A stretch of 20,589 bases of DNA from Acidimicrobiales bacterium (GTDB taxonomy: Bacteria; Actinomycetota; Acidimicrobiia; Acidimicrobiales; RAAP-2), in the NCBI GenBank assembly GCA_017883125.1, contig JADGOD010000002.1:1-20589 (forward strand). Reading direction: 5' to 3'. Of the stretch, positions 1-7,835 are shown one piece after another. The position numbers and the translations under genes were made by a program. Under the pieces are notes generated by a model, which saw nothing but the letters and a program-made list of their open reading frames with translations, searched no databases and had not been told where the DNA came from. Position 1 is the stretch's first letter; every line of letters starts with the position of its first letter.

Positions 1-2
1 CC

Positions 3-266
3 GAGCGACCCAGCGAGCTGCTGGCGGAGCACCTCTGGGTCTGCCCCTTCCCCGAAGACGACGTCCTCGAGCTGATCGAGATCCTCGGGGCCGACCACGT
101 CCTGTTCGGCTCGGACTACCCCCACCCCGAGGGGATCCGAGAGCCGGCGGACTACATCCCCCGGCTGGACAGCTGCGATGCGAGAACCACCCGCCAGATC
201 CTGCACGACAACACCGCACAGCTCCTCGGGCTGGGTGACCTGGTGGCGCGGGACCCGGTGGGATGA
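3..266 (+). CDS. Amidohydrolase family 2 protein, C-terminal part (5' truncated by window edge)
   Basis: The reading frame is open from position 3 to the TGA at 264-266 and gives 87 residues of a protein whose start lies outside the window. It carries the C-terminal signature of amidohydrolase family 2 TIM-barrel enzymes, LFGSDYPHPEG, with the late metal or catalytic Asp at bases 114-116. A typical closing helix follows (RQILHDNTAQLLGL). The family contains metal-dependent hydrolases and non-oxidative decarboxylases, and the fragment does not say which. Its stop overlaps the ATG of the next gene (ATGA), so the two are probably translationally coupled. Two further family members lie at 3764 and 14388. 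Confidence 0.85.
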   Translation, partial: ERPSELLAEHLWVCPFPEDDVLELIEILGADHVLFGSDYPHPEGIREPADYIPRLDSCDARTTRQILHDNTAQLLGLGDLVARDPVG

Positions 267-676
267 GCGCGAGCCTTCACGAAGAGCCAGGCGGCACGGC
301 GCTGGTCGAGGAGCTCTCGAGCCGATTCCTGGTCGGTGATCGAGAGGGGGCCTTCGCCCTCTTCGATCCGGACTTCCGGATCGAGCAGCCGACGTCGCTC
401 CCCCATGGTGGCTGGCACCGAGGTCGAGCAGGCATGGAGTCGATGGGTGCCACCTTCGCCGAGCACTGGGACCGGACCATCACCAACCCGCGCATCATGG
501 GGTGTGGAGAGGTCGTCCTCCAGGTGACGACCCAGACCTGGACAGCGAGGGCCACCGGTCGCGCCGCGACCACCGACGTGGTCGAGCTGTTCTCGCACTC
601 CGGAGGCCTGATCACGGAGATCAGGGTCTTCCAGCAGGACACCCACCTGCTGCTCAGCACGCTCGACGAGGAGTAG
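263..676 (+). CDS. NTF2-like / SnoaL-like small protein
   Basis: The 137-residue product has the size and pattern of the SnoaL/NTF2-like cone fold: an N-terminal helix pair (about 10-35), the segment around FDPDFRIEQP, and a C-terminal series of beta strands ending in VVELFSHSGGLITEIRVFQQD (split here as about 105-126). The fold occurs in polyketide cyclases, dehydratases, ketosteroid-isomerase-like enzymes and non-catalytic binding proteins. No catalytic residue set can be assigned by eye. The ATG at 263 overlaps the upstream stop by 4 bases, so it is co-translated with the amidohydrolase. A hairpin follows 22 bases after the stop. The family is fairly certain and the reaction is unknown. 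Confidence 0.7.
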   Translation: MSASLHEEPGGTALVEELSSRFLVGDREGAFALFDPDFRIEQPTSLPHGGWHRGRAGMESMGATFAEHWDRTITNPRIMGCGEVVLQVTTQTWTARATGRAATTDVVELFSHSGGLITEIRVFQQDTHLLLSTLDEE

Positions 677-698
677 CCAGCCTGGCGCTCGGTGGTGC

Positions 699-716
699 GC
701 TCGGGAGCTCTCGAGC
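699..716 (+). terminator. Possible hairpin terminator after the NTF2-like gene
   Basis: Two 9-base arms, GCTCGGGAG and CTCTCGAGC, are complementary apart from one G-U pair. As RNA this would fold as a 6-bp stem with a 6-base loop. It lies 22 bases after the stop at 676. No T-run follows, so it could be an actinobacterial-type terminator or chance in GC-rich DNA. Confidence 0.35.
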
Positions 717-753
717 CCCGCCCCAAGTCGCCGTCCCCCGAGCCCGAACGCGA

Positions 754-782
754 TTGACAGCCCCCCGGCCCCGAGTTAAAGT
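754..782 (+). promoter_or_regulatory. Sigma-70-type promoter for the ALDH-ADH unit
   Basis: A perfect -35 TTGACA at 754-759 is followed by a 17-base spacer and a -10 TAAAGT (777-782), which fits the actinobacterial TAnnnT pattern. The -10 box overlaps the operator-like dyad at 780-793. Transcription would start near 789, about 200 bases before the ATG at 992. Confidence 0.7.
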
Positions 783-793
783 GAGCAGTCACT
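780..793. promoter_or_regulatory. Operator-like dyad, site 1 (AGTGA-GCAG-TCACT)
   Basis: This is a perfect 5-4-5 inverted repeat followed by C, overlapping the -10 box of the ALDH promoter. It is the best match among seven related sites in the window. Binding here would block RNA polymerase, which suggests repression. The regulator is inferred; none is encoded in the window. Confidence 0.65.
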
Positions 794-991
794 CAGTTCG
801 ATCCCGTGGGGGAGGTTGGTCGTTGAGGGTAGGTGTGCCGACCCAGAGCCGGCCTGCGCCCGAGCGATCTGGAGCGGGCACGACCTCGGCCCGGCCGACG
901 AGCTGGGCCTCCCCACACGACGGCACCTCGCCGTATCGGCGGAAGCTTGAGACGAGTCCGGCGACGAGCCGGGTGCTGTGAAGGAGCGCTG

Positions 992-2497
992 ATGTCTGCA
1001 TCTATCTCGACTGATCCCACGAGGTCTTCGTTCTTGAGCGGGGACCCGAAGAAGATGCTCATCGGCGGCCTGTGGGTGGACGCGGCATCGGGCAAGACCT
1101 TCCCGAGCTTCAACCCGTCGACCGGAGAGGTGATCGCCGAGATCGCCGAGGGCGATGCCGAGGATGCCAATCGCGCCGTGGCAGCGGCTCGCGCCGCCTT
1201 CGAGGGCCCGTGGCGTCGCATGAAGCCCAGCCAGCGACAGGAGCTCCTCTGGGCCGTGGCCGACGCCATCGAGGAGAACTACGAGGAGCTGCAGCTCCTC
1301 GAGGTGCTCGAGATGGGCTCCCCCATCGGCCGGAGCCGACCGGGGAAGAAGCGGTCGTCCTGGGAGGCGAGCGTCTTGCGCTACTTCGCGGGCTGGCCGA
1401 CGAAGATCCATGGCCAGACCATCCCGAACTCGCTCCCGGGCTCGGTGTTCACCTACACCGTCAAGGAGCCCGTTGGCGTGGTGGCGGCGATCGTTCCCTG
1501 GAACAGGCCGATCAGCAATGCGGTCTGGAAGATAGGGCCCGTGCTCGCCACCGGCTGCACCATGGTGCTCAAGCCGGCCGAGGAGGCCAGCCTCGCCGCC
1601 CTCAGGCTCGGGGAGCTCCTGACCGAGGTCGGCGTGCCCGACGGGGTGGTCAACGTGGTGACGGGCTTCGGCGAGACCGTGGGCGCGACGCTCACCGAGC
1701 ATCACGACGTTGACAAGGTCTCGTTCACCGGGTCCACCGCGGTCGGCCAGAGCATCGTCAGGGCATCTGCAGGCAACTTGAAGCGCCTGTCGCTTGAGCT
1801 CGGTGGGAAGTCCCCCGATGTCGTGTTCGCCGACGCCGACCTGACGCGTGCGATCCCTGGGGCGGCGATGGCCGTCTTCACCAACTCCGGGCAGGTCTGC
1901 TGCGCCGGCACGCGCATCTACGCCGAGCGGCCGATCTACGAGCAGTTCGTCGAGGGCGTGTCGGAGTTCGCCAAGGGTCTCAGGGTCGGCAACAGCCTGG
2001 ACCCGGAGACGCAGATCGGGCCGCTGGTGTCGAGCGAGCAGCTCGAGCGGGTGACTGGCTACCTCGAGCTGGGGCCGGAGGAAGGTGCGCGAACCACCGC
2101 GGGCGGCCACCGCGTGATGACCGAGGACCTCGCCAAGGGCTACTTCGTCGAGCCCACCGTCTTCGCCGACGTCGAGGACGGGATGCGCGTTGCCCGCGAT
2201 GAGATCTTCGGCCCCGTGGCGTGCATCCTGCCCTTCGACTCTCTCGACGAGGTGTCCAAGAGGGCGAACGACACCAACTACGGGCTCAGCGGGGGGCTCT
2301 GGACCCGTGACATCGGCAAGGCGCACCGTCTGGCGAGCGAGATGCAGGCGGGCACGGTCTGGGTCAACGGCTTCCTGCAGTTCGACCCCGGCATTCCCTT
2401 CGGGGGATACAAGATGAGCGGGTGGGGCTCGGAGATGGGCGAGAAGTCCTTGGACGACTACCTGAACACAAAGTCGGTCTGGATCAACAGCGACTGA
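992..2497 (+). CDS. Aldehyde dehydrogenase (NAD(P)+-dependent, ALDH superfamily), copy 1
   Basis: The 501-residue protein has normal length for the family. Visible motifs are the coenzyme-binding segment VAAIVPWN with MVLKPAEEA (about 168-200), FTGSTAVG, the general-base Glu269 in LELGGKS and the nucleophile Cys303 in GQVCCAG, plus EIFGPV and the C-terminal PFGGYKMSG. The Glu-Cys spacing of 34 is typical. It should oxidise an aldehyde to the acid in the cytoplasm; the substrate is unknown. The ATG at 992 was chosen because AAGGAG (981-986) precedes it and the N-terminus then matches the family, unlike the GTG at 833. It leads a two-gene unit with the alcohol dehydrogenase 51 bases downstream, which could supply its aldehyde. 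Confidence 0.93.
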   Translation: MSASISTDPTRSSFLSGDPKKMLIGGLWVDAASGKTFPSFNPSTGEVIAEIAEGDAEDANRAVAAARAAFEGPWRRMKPSQRQELLWAVADAIEENYEELQLLEVLEMGSPIGRSRPGKKRSSWEASVLRYFAGWPTKIHGQTIPNSLPGSVFTYTVKEPVGVVAAIVPWNRPISNAVWKIGPVLATGCTMVLKPAEEASLAALRLGELLTEVGVPDGVVNVVTGFGETVGATLTEHHDVDKVSFTGSTAVGQSIVRASAGNLKRLSLELGGKSPDVVFADADLTRAIPGAAMAVFTNSGQVCCAGTRIYAERPIYEQFVEGVSEFAKGLRVGNSLDPETQIGPLVSSEQLERVTGYLELGPEEGARTTAGGHRVMTEDLAKGYFVEPTVFADVEDGMRVARDEIFGPVACILPFDSLDEVSKRANDTNYGLSGGLWTRDIGKAHRLASEMQAGTVWVNGFLQFDPGIPFGGYKMSGWGSEMGEKSLDDYLNTKSVWINSD

Positions 2498-2548
2498 TGA
2501 CGCCGTGGCGTGGAGCGGACGTGGACTGAGCGTGAAGAGGGAGGAATC

Positions 2549-3661
2549 ATGAAGACCAGAGCAGCACTGCTGATGGCGCAGCCGGGCAAGTGGGAGGTCG
2601 TTGACGTCGAGCTCGATGAGCCGCAGGACCACGAGGTGCTGGTCCGCATCGTGGCCTCCGGCCTGTGTCACTCCGACGACCATGTGGCCAAGGCCGACGG
2701 GATCGTCGCTCACTTCCCGTACTGCGGGGGACACGAGGGCGCTGGCGTGGTCGAGGCGGTCGGATCCGCCGTGGCCTCCCTCAAGCCGGGCGACCACATC
2801 GTGACCTCGTTCATCCCTGGCTGCGGTCGCTGCCGCTGGTGCGCGTCCGGCAAGCAGAACCTCTGCGTCACCGGCGCCCTCATGGGTAAGGGCACCCAGC
2901 TCGATGGCACCTACCGGATGCACTTCGAGGGCCACGATGTCGCCCGCTCCTCCTCGATTGGGGCCTTCTCGGAGCTGAGCGTCATGCCCGAGACCTCCTG
3001 CGTCAAGATCCCCCAGCACTTTGAGCTCCGCTCGGCCGCCTTGCTCGGCTGCGCCGTGCCGACCGGCTGGGGTTCCGCCGTGAACGCGGCCGAGGTGCAG
3101 CCCGGCGACGTCGTCATCGTCATGGGCGTCGGCGGCATCGGGATCAACGCGGTCCAGGGAGCGGCGCACGCGGGTGCGACGCGCATCATCGCGGTGGATC
3201 CCGTCGCTCTCAAGCGCGACGCAGCCCTCCGCCTGGGTGCGACCGACGCCTTCGAGTCGATCGCCGAGGCCGCCGACCTGGCCCGGGAGCTCACCGACGG
3301 CCAGGGTGCCGACTCGACGATCGTGACCGTGGGCCTCCTGACCGGCGAGCACGTCGCCGAGGCCTTCGACTCGATCCGCAAGGCTGGCACCGTGGTGGTC
3401 ACCGCCGTGGCGCCGAGGTCCACCGTGGGCATCCCGGTCAACCTCCTCGTGCTGGCCATGTACCAGAAGCGCATCCAGGGCTGCCTCTACGGCATGATGT
3501 CGCCGTCCAGCGACATCCTGCGTCTGCTGGCGATGTACGAGCAGGGCCAGCTGAAGCTTGACGAGCTGGTGACGAGGACCTACACGCTCGACGAGATCAA
3601 CACGGGCTACGACGACCTCCACGCAGGGACGAACATCCGCGGCGTCATCGAGTTCTCCTGA
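2549..3661 (+). CDS. Zinc-dependent alcohol dehydrogenase, NDMA-dependent / Rxyl_3153-type MDR
   Basis: The 370-residue protein is a medium-chain zinc dehydrogenase. Catalytic zinc ligands are visible as Cys40 (GLCHSD), His62 (GGHEGAG) and Cys168 (GCAVPTGWG). Structural zinc ligands are Cys92, 95, 98 and 106 (CGRCRWC, then NLC). The nucleotide fold has GVGGIG (193-198) and an acidic residue in AVDP (Asp217) that suits NAD. The overall wording, including FIPGCGRCRWC and the LKLDELVTRTYTLDEIN tail, matches the NDMA-dependent alcohol dehydrogenases of actinobacteria, which hold tightly bound nicotinamide and are linked in the literature to the redox cofactor mycofactocin. No mycofactocin biosynthesis gene is in the window. 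GGGAGG precedes the ATG at 2549; the in-frame start at 2510 lacks this and adds unrelated residues. Its aldehyde product would feed the ALDH just upstream. Confidence 0.9.
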   Translation: MKTRAALLMAQPGKWEVVDVELDEPQDHEVLVRIVASGLCHSDDHVAKADGIVAHFPYCGGHEGAGVVEAVGSAVASLKPGDHIVTSFIPGCGRCRWCASGKQNLCVTGALMGKGTQLDGTYRMHFEGHDVARSSSIGAFSELSVMPETSCVKIPQHFELRSAALLGCAVPTGWGSAVNAAEVQPGDVVIVMGVGGIGINAVQGAAHAGATRIIAVDPVALKRDAALRLGATDAFESIAEAADLARELTDGQGADSTIVTVGLLTGEHVAEAFDSIRKAGTVVVTAVAPRSTVGIPVNLLVLAMYQKRIQGCLYGMMSPSSDILRLLAMYEQGQLKLDELVTRTYTLDEINTGYDDLHAGTNIRGVIEFS

Positions 3662-3678
3662 GCCGGGCACCAGGAAGG

Positions 3679-3703
3679 CGGGCCAGCATGTTGCGACGGC
3701 CCG
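3679..3703 (+). terminator. Possible hairpin after the ADH gene
   Basis: CGGGCC (3679-3684) and GGCCCG (3698-3703) can pair across a 13-base loop, 17 bases after the ADH stop. There is no T-run, and the hairpin overlaps the -35 box of the next promoter, so its role as a terminator is doubtful. Confidence 0.25.
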
Positions 3704-3719
3704 GTGGGATCGCTAAGGT
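3691..3719 (+). promoter_or_regulatory. Promoter for the amidohydrolase-ALDH-CoA-transferase unit
   Basis: TTGCGA (3691-3696) and TAAGGT (3714-3719) are separated by 17 bases, the same spacing as the promoter at 754-782. The operator-like dyad follows directly at 3721. Transcription would start near 3726, giving a leader of about 38 bases. Confidence 0.6.
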
Positions 3720-3720
3720 A

Positions 3721-3734
3721 AGTGAGCAACTACT
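3721..3734. promoter_or_regulatory. Operator-like dyad, site 2 (AGTGA-GCAA-CTACT)
   Basis: It matches 8 of 10 arm positions of AGTGA-N4-TCACT and is followed by C. Over 20 bases it is identical to site 1 at 16 positions (AAGTGAGCA, ACTC and GTT are shared). It lies immediately downstream of the -10 box, 30 bases before the ATG at 3764. Confidence 0.6.
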
Positions 3735-3763
3735 CTGTTTGTTTGCAGAAGGAGCACTCGAGA

Positions 3764-4963
3764 ATGACTGAGCAGGCCAAGGCCACACCCCTCTGCGAAC
3801 GATTCGCGGTCGTTGACGCTGACTCCCACATCATCGAGCCCGCAGACCTGTGGACCTCGCGCATCTCGTCGCGCTGGGGCGATATGGTCCCGCACGTGAA
3901 GTTCGACGAGAAGTGGGGCGAGGACCGCTGGTACATCGGCTCGAAGAAGCTGTTCGGCGTCGGGGCCTTCGCCCAGGCGCAGTGGCCGGAGTTCCCCCCC
4001 TCGCACCCGCCCACGCTGGCCCAGGCGGTCCCCGCCGCGACCGATCCCAAGGAGCGCCTGCGCTACATGGATGAGGTCGGCGTCTACTACCAGCTCCTGT
4101 ATCCGAACATCCTCGGCTTCCACAGCCACGTCTTCCTCAACCAGATGGAGCGCGAGCTGGCCACCGAGTGCGTCCGTGCCTACAACGACTGGCTGACCGA
4201 GTTCTGCTCGGCGGACTCCCGTCGGCTCATCCCGGTGATGATGCTGCCGTTCTGGGACATCGACGCCTCCGTCGCCGAGATGAAGCGTGCCTATGAGATG
4301 GGGCACAAGGGCGTGCTGTTCGCCGCCCGCTACGACAAGGTCGGCCTCCCGCGCTTGATCGATGATCACTGGGAGCCGCTGCTCAAGCAGGCCCAGGAGA
4401 TGGACCTCAGCATGAACTTCCACGTGGGCTTCCTGGCCAACGACGAGGATCTCAAGGGCGCGGTGGACCAGTCGAAGAAGCTCGACTTCACCCGGGAGAG
4501 CTCGCTCAACCTGCTCGGAAACGCCCAGAACGTGGCTGAGGTCGTGCTCAGCGGGGTCTGTGGGCGCTACCCGGATCTCAAGTTCGTCTCCGTGGAGAAC
4601 GGTGCCGGGTGGCTGCCCTTCCTGGCCGAGAGCATGGACTGGCAGTGGCTGAACGTGGGTGCCCACAAGGAGTACACCGATCGCCTCCTGCCCAGCGAGT
4701 ACCTCTACCGGCAGATCTACGCCATGTACTGGTACGAGCAGGACTCGATGCGGGCCGTCCTCGACAAGCTCGGCGACAACCTGATGTTCGAGACCGACTT
4801 CCCGCACGCCACCAGCCTCTCTCCGGGGCCGGCGTCGGAGTCCCCGAGCCCTCGCGACGTCATGGAGCGCTCCCTCGAGGGGATCTCGGACGAGGTCGTC
4901 GGCAAGGTGCTCCAGCACACGGCGACCAAGCTCTACCACCTTGAGCCTCCCCTGCGGGGCTGA
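3764..4963 (+). CDS. Amidohydrolase family 2 protein (metal-dependent TIM-barrel hydrolase or decarboxylase)
   Basis: The 399-residue protein has the family's ordered metal motifs: DADSH at the end of strand 1 (Asp18, Asp20, His22), His220 in MNFHVGF and Asp345 in FETDFPHA. The length fits a complete protein. Known members include non-oxidative decarboxylases (ACMSD and gamma-resorcylate type) and hydrolases of cyclic or aromatic compounds; sequence alone does not choose among them. The ATG at 3764 is preceded by AAGGAG (3749-3754). The in-frame start at 3722 falls inside the operator and is rejected. It heads a three-gene unit, and its stop is one base from the ATG of the next ALDH. Confidence 0.87.
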   Translation: MTEQAKATPLCERFAVVDADSHIIEPADLWTSRISSRWGDMVPHVKFDEKWGEDRWYIGSKKLFGVGAFAQAQWPEFPPSHPPTLAQAVPAATDPKERLRYMDEVGVYYQLLYPNILGFHSHVFLNQMERELATECVRAYNDWLTEFCSADSRRLIPVMMLPFWDIDASVAEMKRAYEMGHKGVLFAARYDKVGLPRLIDDHWEPLLKQAQEMDLSMNFHVGFLANDEDLKGAVDQSKKLDFTRESSLNLLGNAQNVAEVVLSGVCGRYPDLKFVSVENGAGWLPFLAESMDWQWLNVGAHKEYTDRLLPSEYLYRQIYAMYWYEQDSMRAVLDKLGDNLMFETDFPHATSLSPGPASESPSPRDVMERSLEGISDEVVGKVLQHTATKLYHLEPPLRG

Positions 4964-4964
4964 G

Positions 4965-6431
4965 ATGGACGAGCGGTTGCTGCACCGGCACGAGTTCTTC
5001 GTCGGGGGAGCGTGGGCGAAGCCGGCAAGCTCTGAGCGCCTCGGCGTCATCTCTCCGTCGACCGAAGAGGTCATCGGCGAGGTCCCGGTCGCGATGACCG
5101 ACGACATCGACCGAGCCGTCGAGGCTGCCCGATCTGCCTTCGAGGAGGGTCCGTGGCCTCGCATGGGCCAAGAGGCCCGAGCTGATCTCCTCGGGCGGGC
5201 TGCCGCCATCCTGCGGGAGCGGGCACAAGACATCGCCGAGGTGACGACCGAGGAGATGGGCTGCGCCATGAGCCAGTCCCCGAGGGCGCAGACGGGCCTG
5301 GTCGCTCCGGTCTTCGACTACTACGCCACGCTGCTGCGGACCTTCGAGTTCGAGCGCGAGGTCGTCGACGGCGAGCGTCGCGGTCTGGTGACCTCCGAGC
5401 CGGTCGGGGTGGTCGCCGCGATCGTCCCGTGGAATGCTCCGGTCACCCTGGCGGCCTGGAAGGCTGCGCCGGCGCTCGCGGCGGGGTGCACGATGGTCCT
5501 CAAGCCGCCGCCTGAGGCGCCGCTGAGCAACTTCATCCTGGCCGAGGCCCTCGAGGCGGCCGGCATCCCGCCGGGCGTCATCAACGTGGTGCCGGGCGAC
5601 CGGGAGGTCGGCGAGCACCTGGTGACGCACCGGGGGACCGACAAGGTGGCGTTCACCGGCTCGACGGCCGCGGGCAAGCGGATCATGGCCCTCTGCGCCG
5701 ACCAGATGAAGCGGGTCTCGCTGGAGCTCGGTGGCAAGTCGGCTGCCATCCTCCTCGACGACGCCGACCTGTCGGTGGTCGTGCCCACGGTGGTGGGCGC
5801 AGGTATGCACCTCTCCGGGCAGGTCTGTGGGGCCCACACCCGTGTGCTGGTACCTCGGTCTCGCTACGAAGAGGCCATCGAGGCCGCCGCCGCCGCCGCC
5901 TCGGCGATCTCGGTGGGCGATCCCCACGATCCGGCCACGGTGGTCGGACCGCTCGTTGCCGAGCGGCAGCGCGCTCGCGTCGAGGGGTACATCGCGCTCG
6001 CCGTCGAGGCAGGTGCCCGCGTGGCGGCCGGTGGAGGTCGCCCCGATCACCTGCCCAAGGGTTGGTACGTGGAACCGACGATCCTGGCCGACGTGGACAA
6101 CTCGATGCGAGTAGCTCGGGAGGAGATCTTCGGCCCGGTGCTGTGCTTCATCCCCTACGACGACGACGACGACGCGATTCGCATCGCCAACGACTCGAGC
6201 TATGGGCTGTCAGGCGGCGTGTGGACGGACGATCCGGTCCGAGGGCTGGGGATCGCCAAGCGGATGCGCACCGGGAGCGTCGCCATCAACGGCACCTACC
6301 CGCCGTTCCCGCTGGTGCCCTTCGGTGGCTTCAAGGAATCAGGGATGGGTCGTGAGCTTGGGCCAGAGGGGCTGCAGAGCTTCCTCGAGATCCGCAGCAT
6401 CGGCCTGCCCCCTCTGCTCGCCTCCGCCTGA
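4965..6431 (+). CDS. Aldehyde dehydrogenase, copy 2
   Basis: The 488-residue protein is a complete ALDH with the general base Glu254 (SLELGGKS), the nucleophile Cys288 (GQVCGAH), the coenzyme segment VAAIVPWNAP, FTGSTAAG, EIFGPV and the closing PFGGFKESG. It resembles the ALDH at 992 but is clearly divergent, so the two are not a recent duplication. A run of acidic codons (YDDDDDA) follows EIFGPV. The ATG at 4965 begins one base after the previous stop and has no strong ribosome-binding site, consistent with coupled translation; a TTG at 4941 would overlap the previous gene and is less likely. The neighbouring CoA-transferase suggests that the acid formed is converted to a CoA ester. Confidence 0.92.
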   Translation: MDERLLHRHEFFVGGAWAKPASSERLGVISPSTEEVIGEVPVAMTDDIDRAVEAARSAFEEGPWPRMGQEARADLLGRAAAILRERAQDIAEVTTEEMGCAMSQSPRAQTGLVAPVFDYYATLLRTFEFEREVVDGERRGLVTSEPVGVVAAIVPWNAPVTLAAWKAAPALAAGCTMVLKPPPEAPLSNFILAEALEAAGIPPGVINVVPGDREVGEHLVTHRGTDKVAFTGSTAAGKRIMALCADQMKRVSLELGGKSAAILLDDADLSVVVPTVVGAGMHLSGQVCGAHTRVLVPRSRYEEAIEAAAAAASAISVGDPHDPATVVGPLVAERQRARVEGYIALAVEAGARVAAGGGRPDHLPKGWYVEPTILADVDNSMRVAREEIFGPVLCFIPYDDDDDAIRIANDSSYGLSGGVWTDDPVRGLGIAKRMRTGSVAINGTYPPFPLVPFGGFKESGMGRELGPEGLQSFLEIRSIGLPPLLASA

Positions 6432-6455
6432 ATACCCCCGGCGGCGCCCGCTCCC

Positions 6456-7673
6456 GTGGAGGGTCCTCTCTCGGGTGTCCGGGTCCTCGAGGTGGCCTCG
6501 CACGTGTTCGTGCCCATGGCCGGCGCCGTCCTGACCGAGTGGGGGGCACAGGTCATCAAGGTCGAGCACCCCGAGTCCGGAGACCCCTATCGAGGTCTGG
6601 CGACCGCTGGCCTTCACAACGTGCATCAGGGGGTGGATCCGTTCTTCCAGTCGGCGAACCGCGGCAAGCGATCGGTGGCCCTCGACCTCAAGGACCCTGA
6701 CGGGCGACGCCTGCTCTCCCGGCTGGTCGCGGGGACGGACATCTTCCTCACCAACTTCCGCGCCGAGGCGCGCTCGCGTCTGAAGATCGACGTCGACGAG
6801 ATCCGCTCTGACAACCCCGCGGTGATCTATGTCCGGGGCACGGCCTTCGGCGCTCGAGGCCCGGACGCCGGGCGGGGCGGCTACGACGTCGGCGCCTACT
6901 GGGCGAGGAGCGGCATGCAGCACCTGCTCACGCCCGAGCACGCAGGCTGGCCCGGACCACCCCGCGCCGCGTTCGGTGACGTCGTCGGCGGCCTCACGAT
7001 CGCTGGTGCCGTCAGCGCCGCGCTCTATCGGCGGTCGACGACCGGCGAGCCGTCCGTGATCGACGTGTCGCTCCTCGCCTCGGGGATCTGGCAGGTGCAG
7101 CCGGACGTCGTGAACGCCAAGCTGAACGATGGCCAGCCGGAGAGCGCTCCGCTGGATCGCCTCGAGGTGTGGAACCCGCTGATGCTGGCCTACAGGACCG
7201 CGGACGGCAGGTTCGTGGCGCTGATGATGCTGTCGCCCGATCGCTACTGGCCACAGCTCTGCGAGCGGATCGGCCGCCCCGAGCTGGCGGCGGACCCGCG
7301 CTTCGCGGACATGGACGCCCGGCGGCGCAACGCGCGAGCCTGCGTCGAGGCGCTCGACGAGGCCTTCGCCACGCGCGATCTCGCCGATTGGCGTCGAGCG
7401 CTCGTCGCCCTGGAGGGGGAGTGGGCTCCCGTCCAGCTGCCGCGCGAGGTGCACGACGACCCCCAGGTGCAGGCGAACGGCTACATCGCCGAGGTGGACG
7501 CGGGCAACGGCGTGTCGATCCCCCTGGTGACCTCACCGGTCCAGTTCGATGGGCGGCCGGGACATCCCCGTCGAGCTCCAGAGCACGGCGAGCACACCGA
7601 GGAGGTGCTGCTCGAGCTCGGCCTGTCGTGGACCGAGATCGGTGCGCTCAAGGAGCACGGATCGATCCTCTGA
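6456..7673 (+). CDS. Type III CoA-transferase (CaiB/BaiF family)
   Basis: The 405-residue protein begins with GVRVLEVASHVFVPMAG and continues with the family's LTEWGAQVIKVEHP, SANRGKRSVALDLKDPDG and FGDVVGG blocks. Asp175 in FGDVVGG lies where the catalytic Asp of formyl-CoA transferase (Asp169) falls in the GD motif. The enzyme should move CoA from a donor thioester to a carboxylic acid in the cytoplasm. The start is a GTG at 6456, chosen because the family N-terminus begins at once; no convincing ribosome-binding site is visible. It is 24 bases after the ALDH and ends the unit, so it is a likely activator of the acid made by that ALDH. Confidence 0.9.
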   Translation: MEGPLSGVRVLEVASHVFVPMAGAVLTEWGAQVIKVEHPESGDPYRGLATAGLHNVHQGVDPFFQSANRGKRSVALDLKDPDGRRLLSRLVAGTDIFLTNFRAEARSRLKIDVDEIRSDNPAVIYVRGTAFGARGPDAGRGGYDVGAYWARSGMQHLLTPEHAGWPGPPRAAFGDVVGGLTIAGAVSAALYRRSTTGEPSVIDVSLLASGIWQVQPDVVNAKLNDGQPESAPLDRLEVWNPLMLAYRTADGRFVALMMLSPDRYWPQLCERIGRPELAADPRFADMDARRRNARACVEALDEAFATRDLADWRRALVALEGEWAPVQLPREVHDDPQVQANGYIAEVDAGNGVSIPLVTSPVQFDGRPGHPRRAPEHGEHTEEVLLELGLSWTEIGALKEHGSIL

Positions 7674-7714
7674 GGCCCGACGGCGGTGGAGGGCTTCTGC
7701 GCCGCAGCGCGAAG

Positions 7715-7728
7715 AGTGAGCGTATACT
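7715..7728. promoter_or_regulatory. Operator-like dyad, site 3 (AGTGA-GCGT-ATACT), with -10-like TATACT
   Basis: It matches 8 of 10 arm positions of the shared motif. The right half contains TATACT (7723-7728), a near-consensus -10 box, followed by a run of T. No clear -35 box is seen at 17 bases. The site lies 174 bases before the DUF35 gene at 7902 and is the only promoter candidate for that unit. Confidence 0.5.
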
Positions 7729-7805
7729 TTTTTAGACGATGGCACCCTGGGAGGGGCAGATGGCGGGCAGGCGGTGTGTTCGGTCCCGGTCCGCTCGCTG
7801 TCGTC

Positions 7806-7835
7806 CCGACGCCCAGGGGATCTGCGGGGCGTCGG
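7806..7835 (+). other. Perfect 9-bp leader hairpin before the DUF35 gene
   Basis: CCGACGCCC (7806-7814) and GGGCGTCGG (7827-7835) are exact inverted repeats around a 12-base loop, in the leader between the promoter candidate near 7723 and the ATG at 7902. It could be an attenuator, an RNA-stability element or a weak terminator. No T-run follows and no known riboswitch fold was recognised. Confidence 0.4.

Larger units (their letters stand above)
677..991 (+). other. Intergenic region: hairpin, promoter, operator and long leader
   Basis: This 315-base gap holds the hairpin at 699-716, the promoter at 754-782, the dyad at 780-793 and an untranslated leader of about 200 bases. A GTG at 833 would extend the ALDH frame upstream, but the added 53 residues are Arg-rich and unlike the ALDH family. 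A small hairpin (TCGGC/GCCGA) lies at 886-898. No known riboswitch was recognised. Confidence 0.6.

Noticed and set aside
833..991. Upstream extension of the first ALDH from GTG at 833
   Set aside because: The added residues are Arg-rich and unlike the family, and the ATG at 992 has a good ribosome-binding site and natural N-terminus.
776..3670. Antisense open frame of 964 codons on the minus strand
   Set aside because: It mirrors the ALDH and ADH genes codon for codon, is rich in Arg, His, Val and Asp, and shows no family motif. Such shadows are normal in GC-rich DNA. Other long antisense frames (3713-5269, 4860-6050, 6339-7454, 8114-9376, 11700-13016, 15698-16951) were rejected for the same reason.
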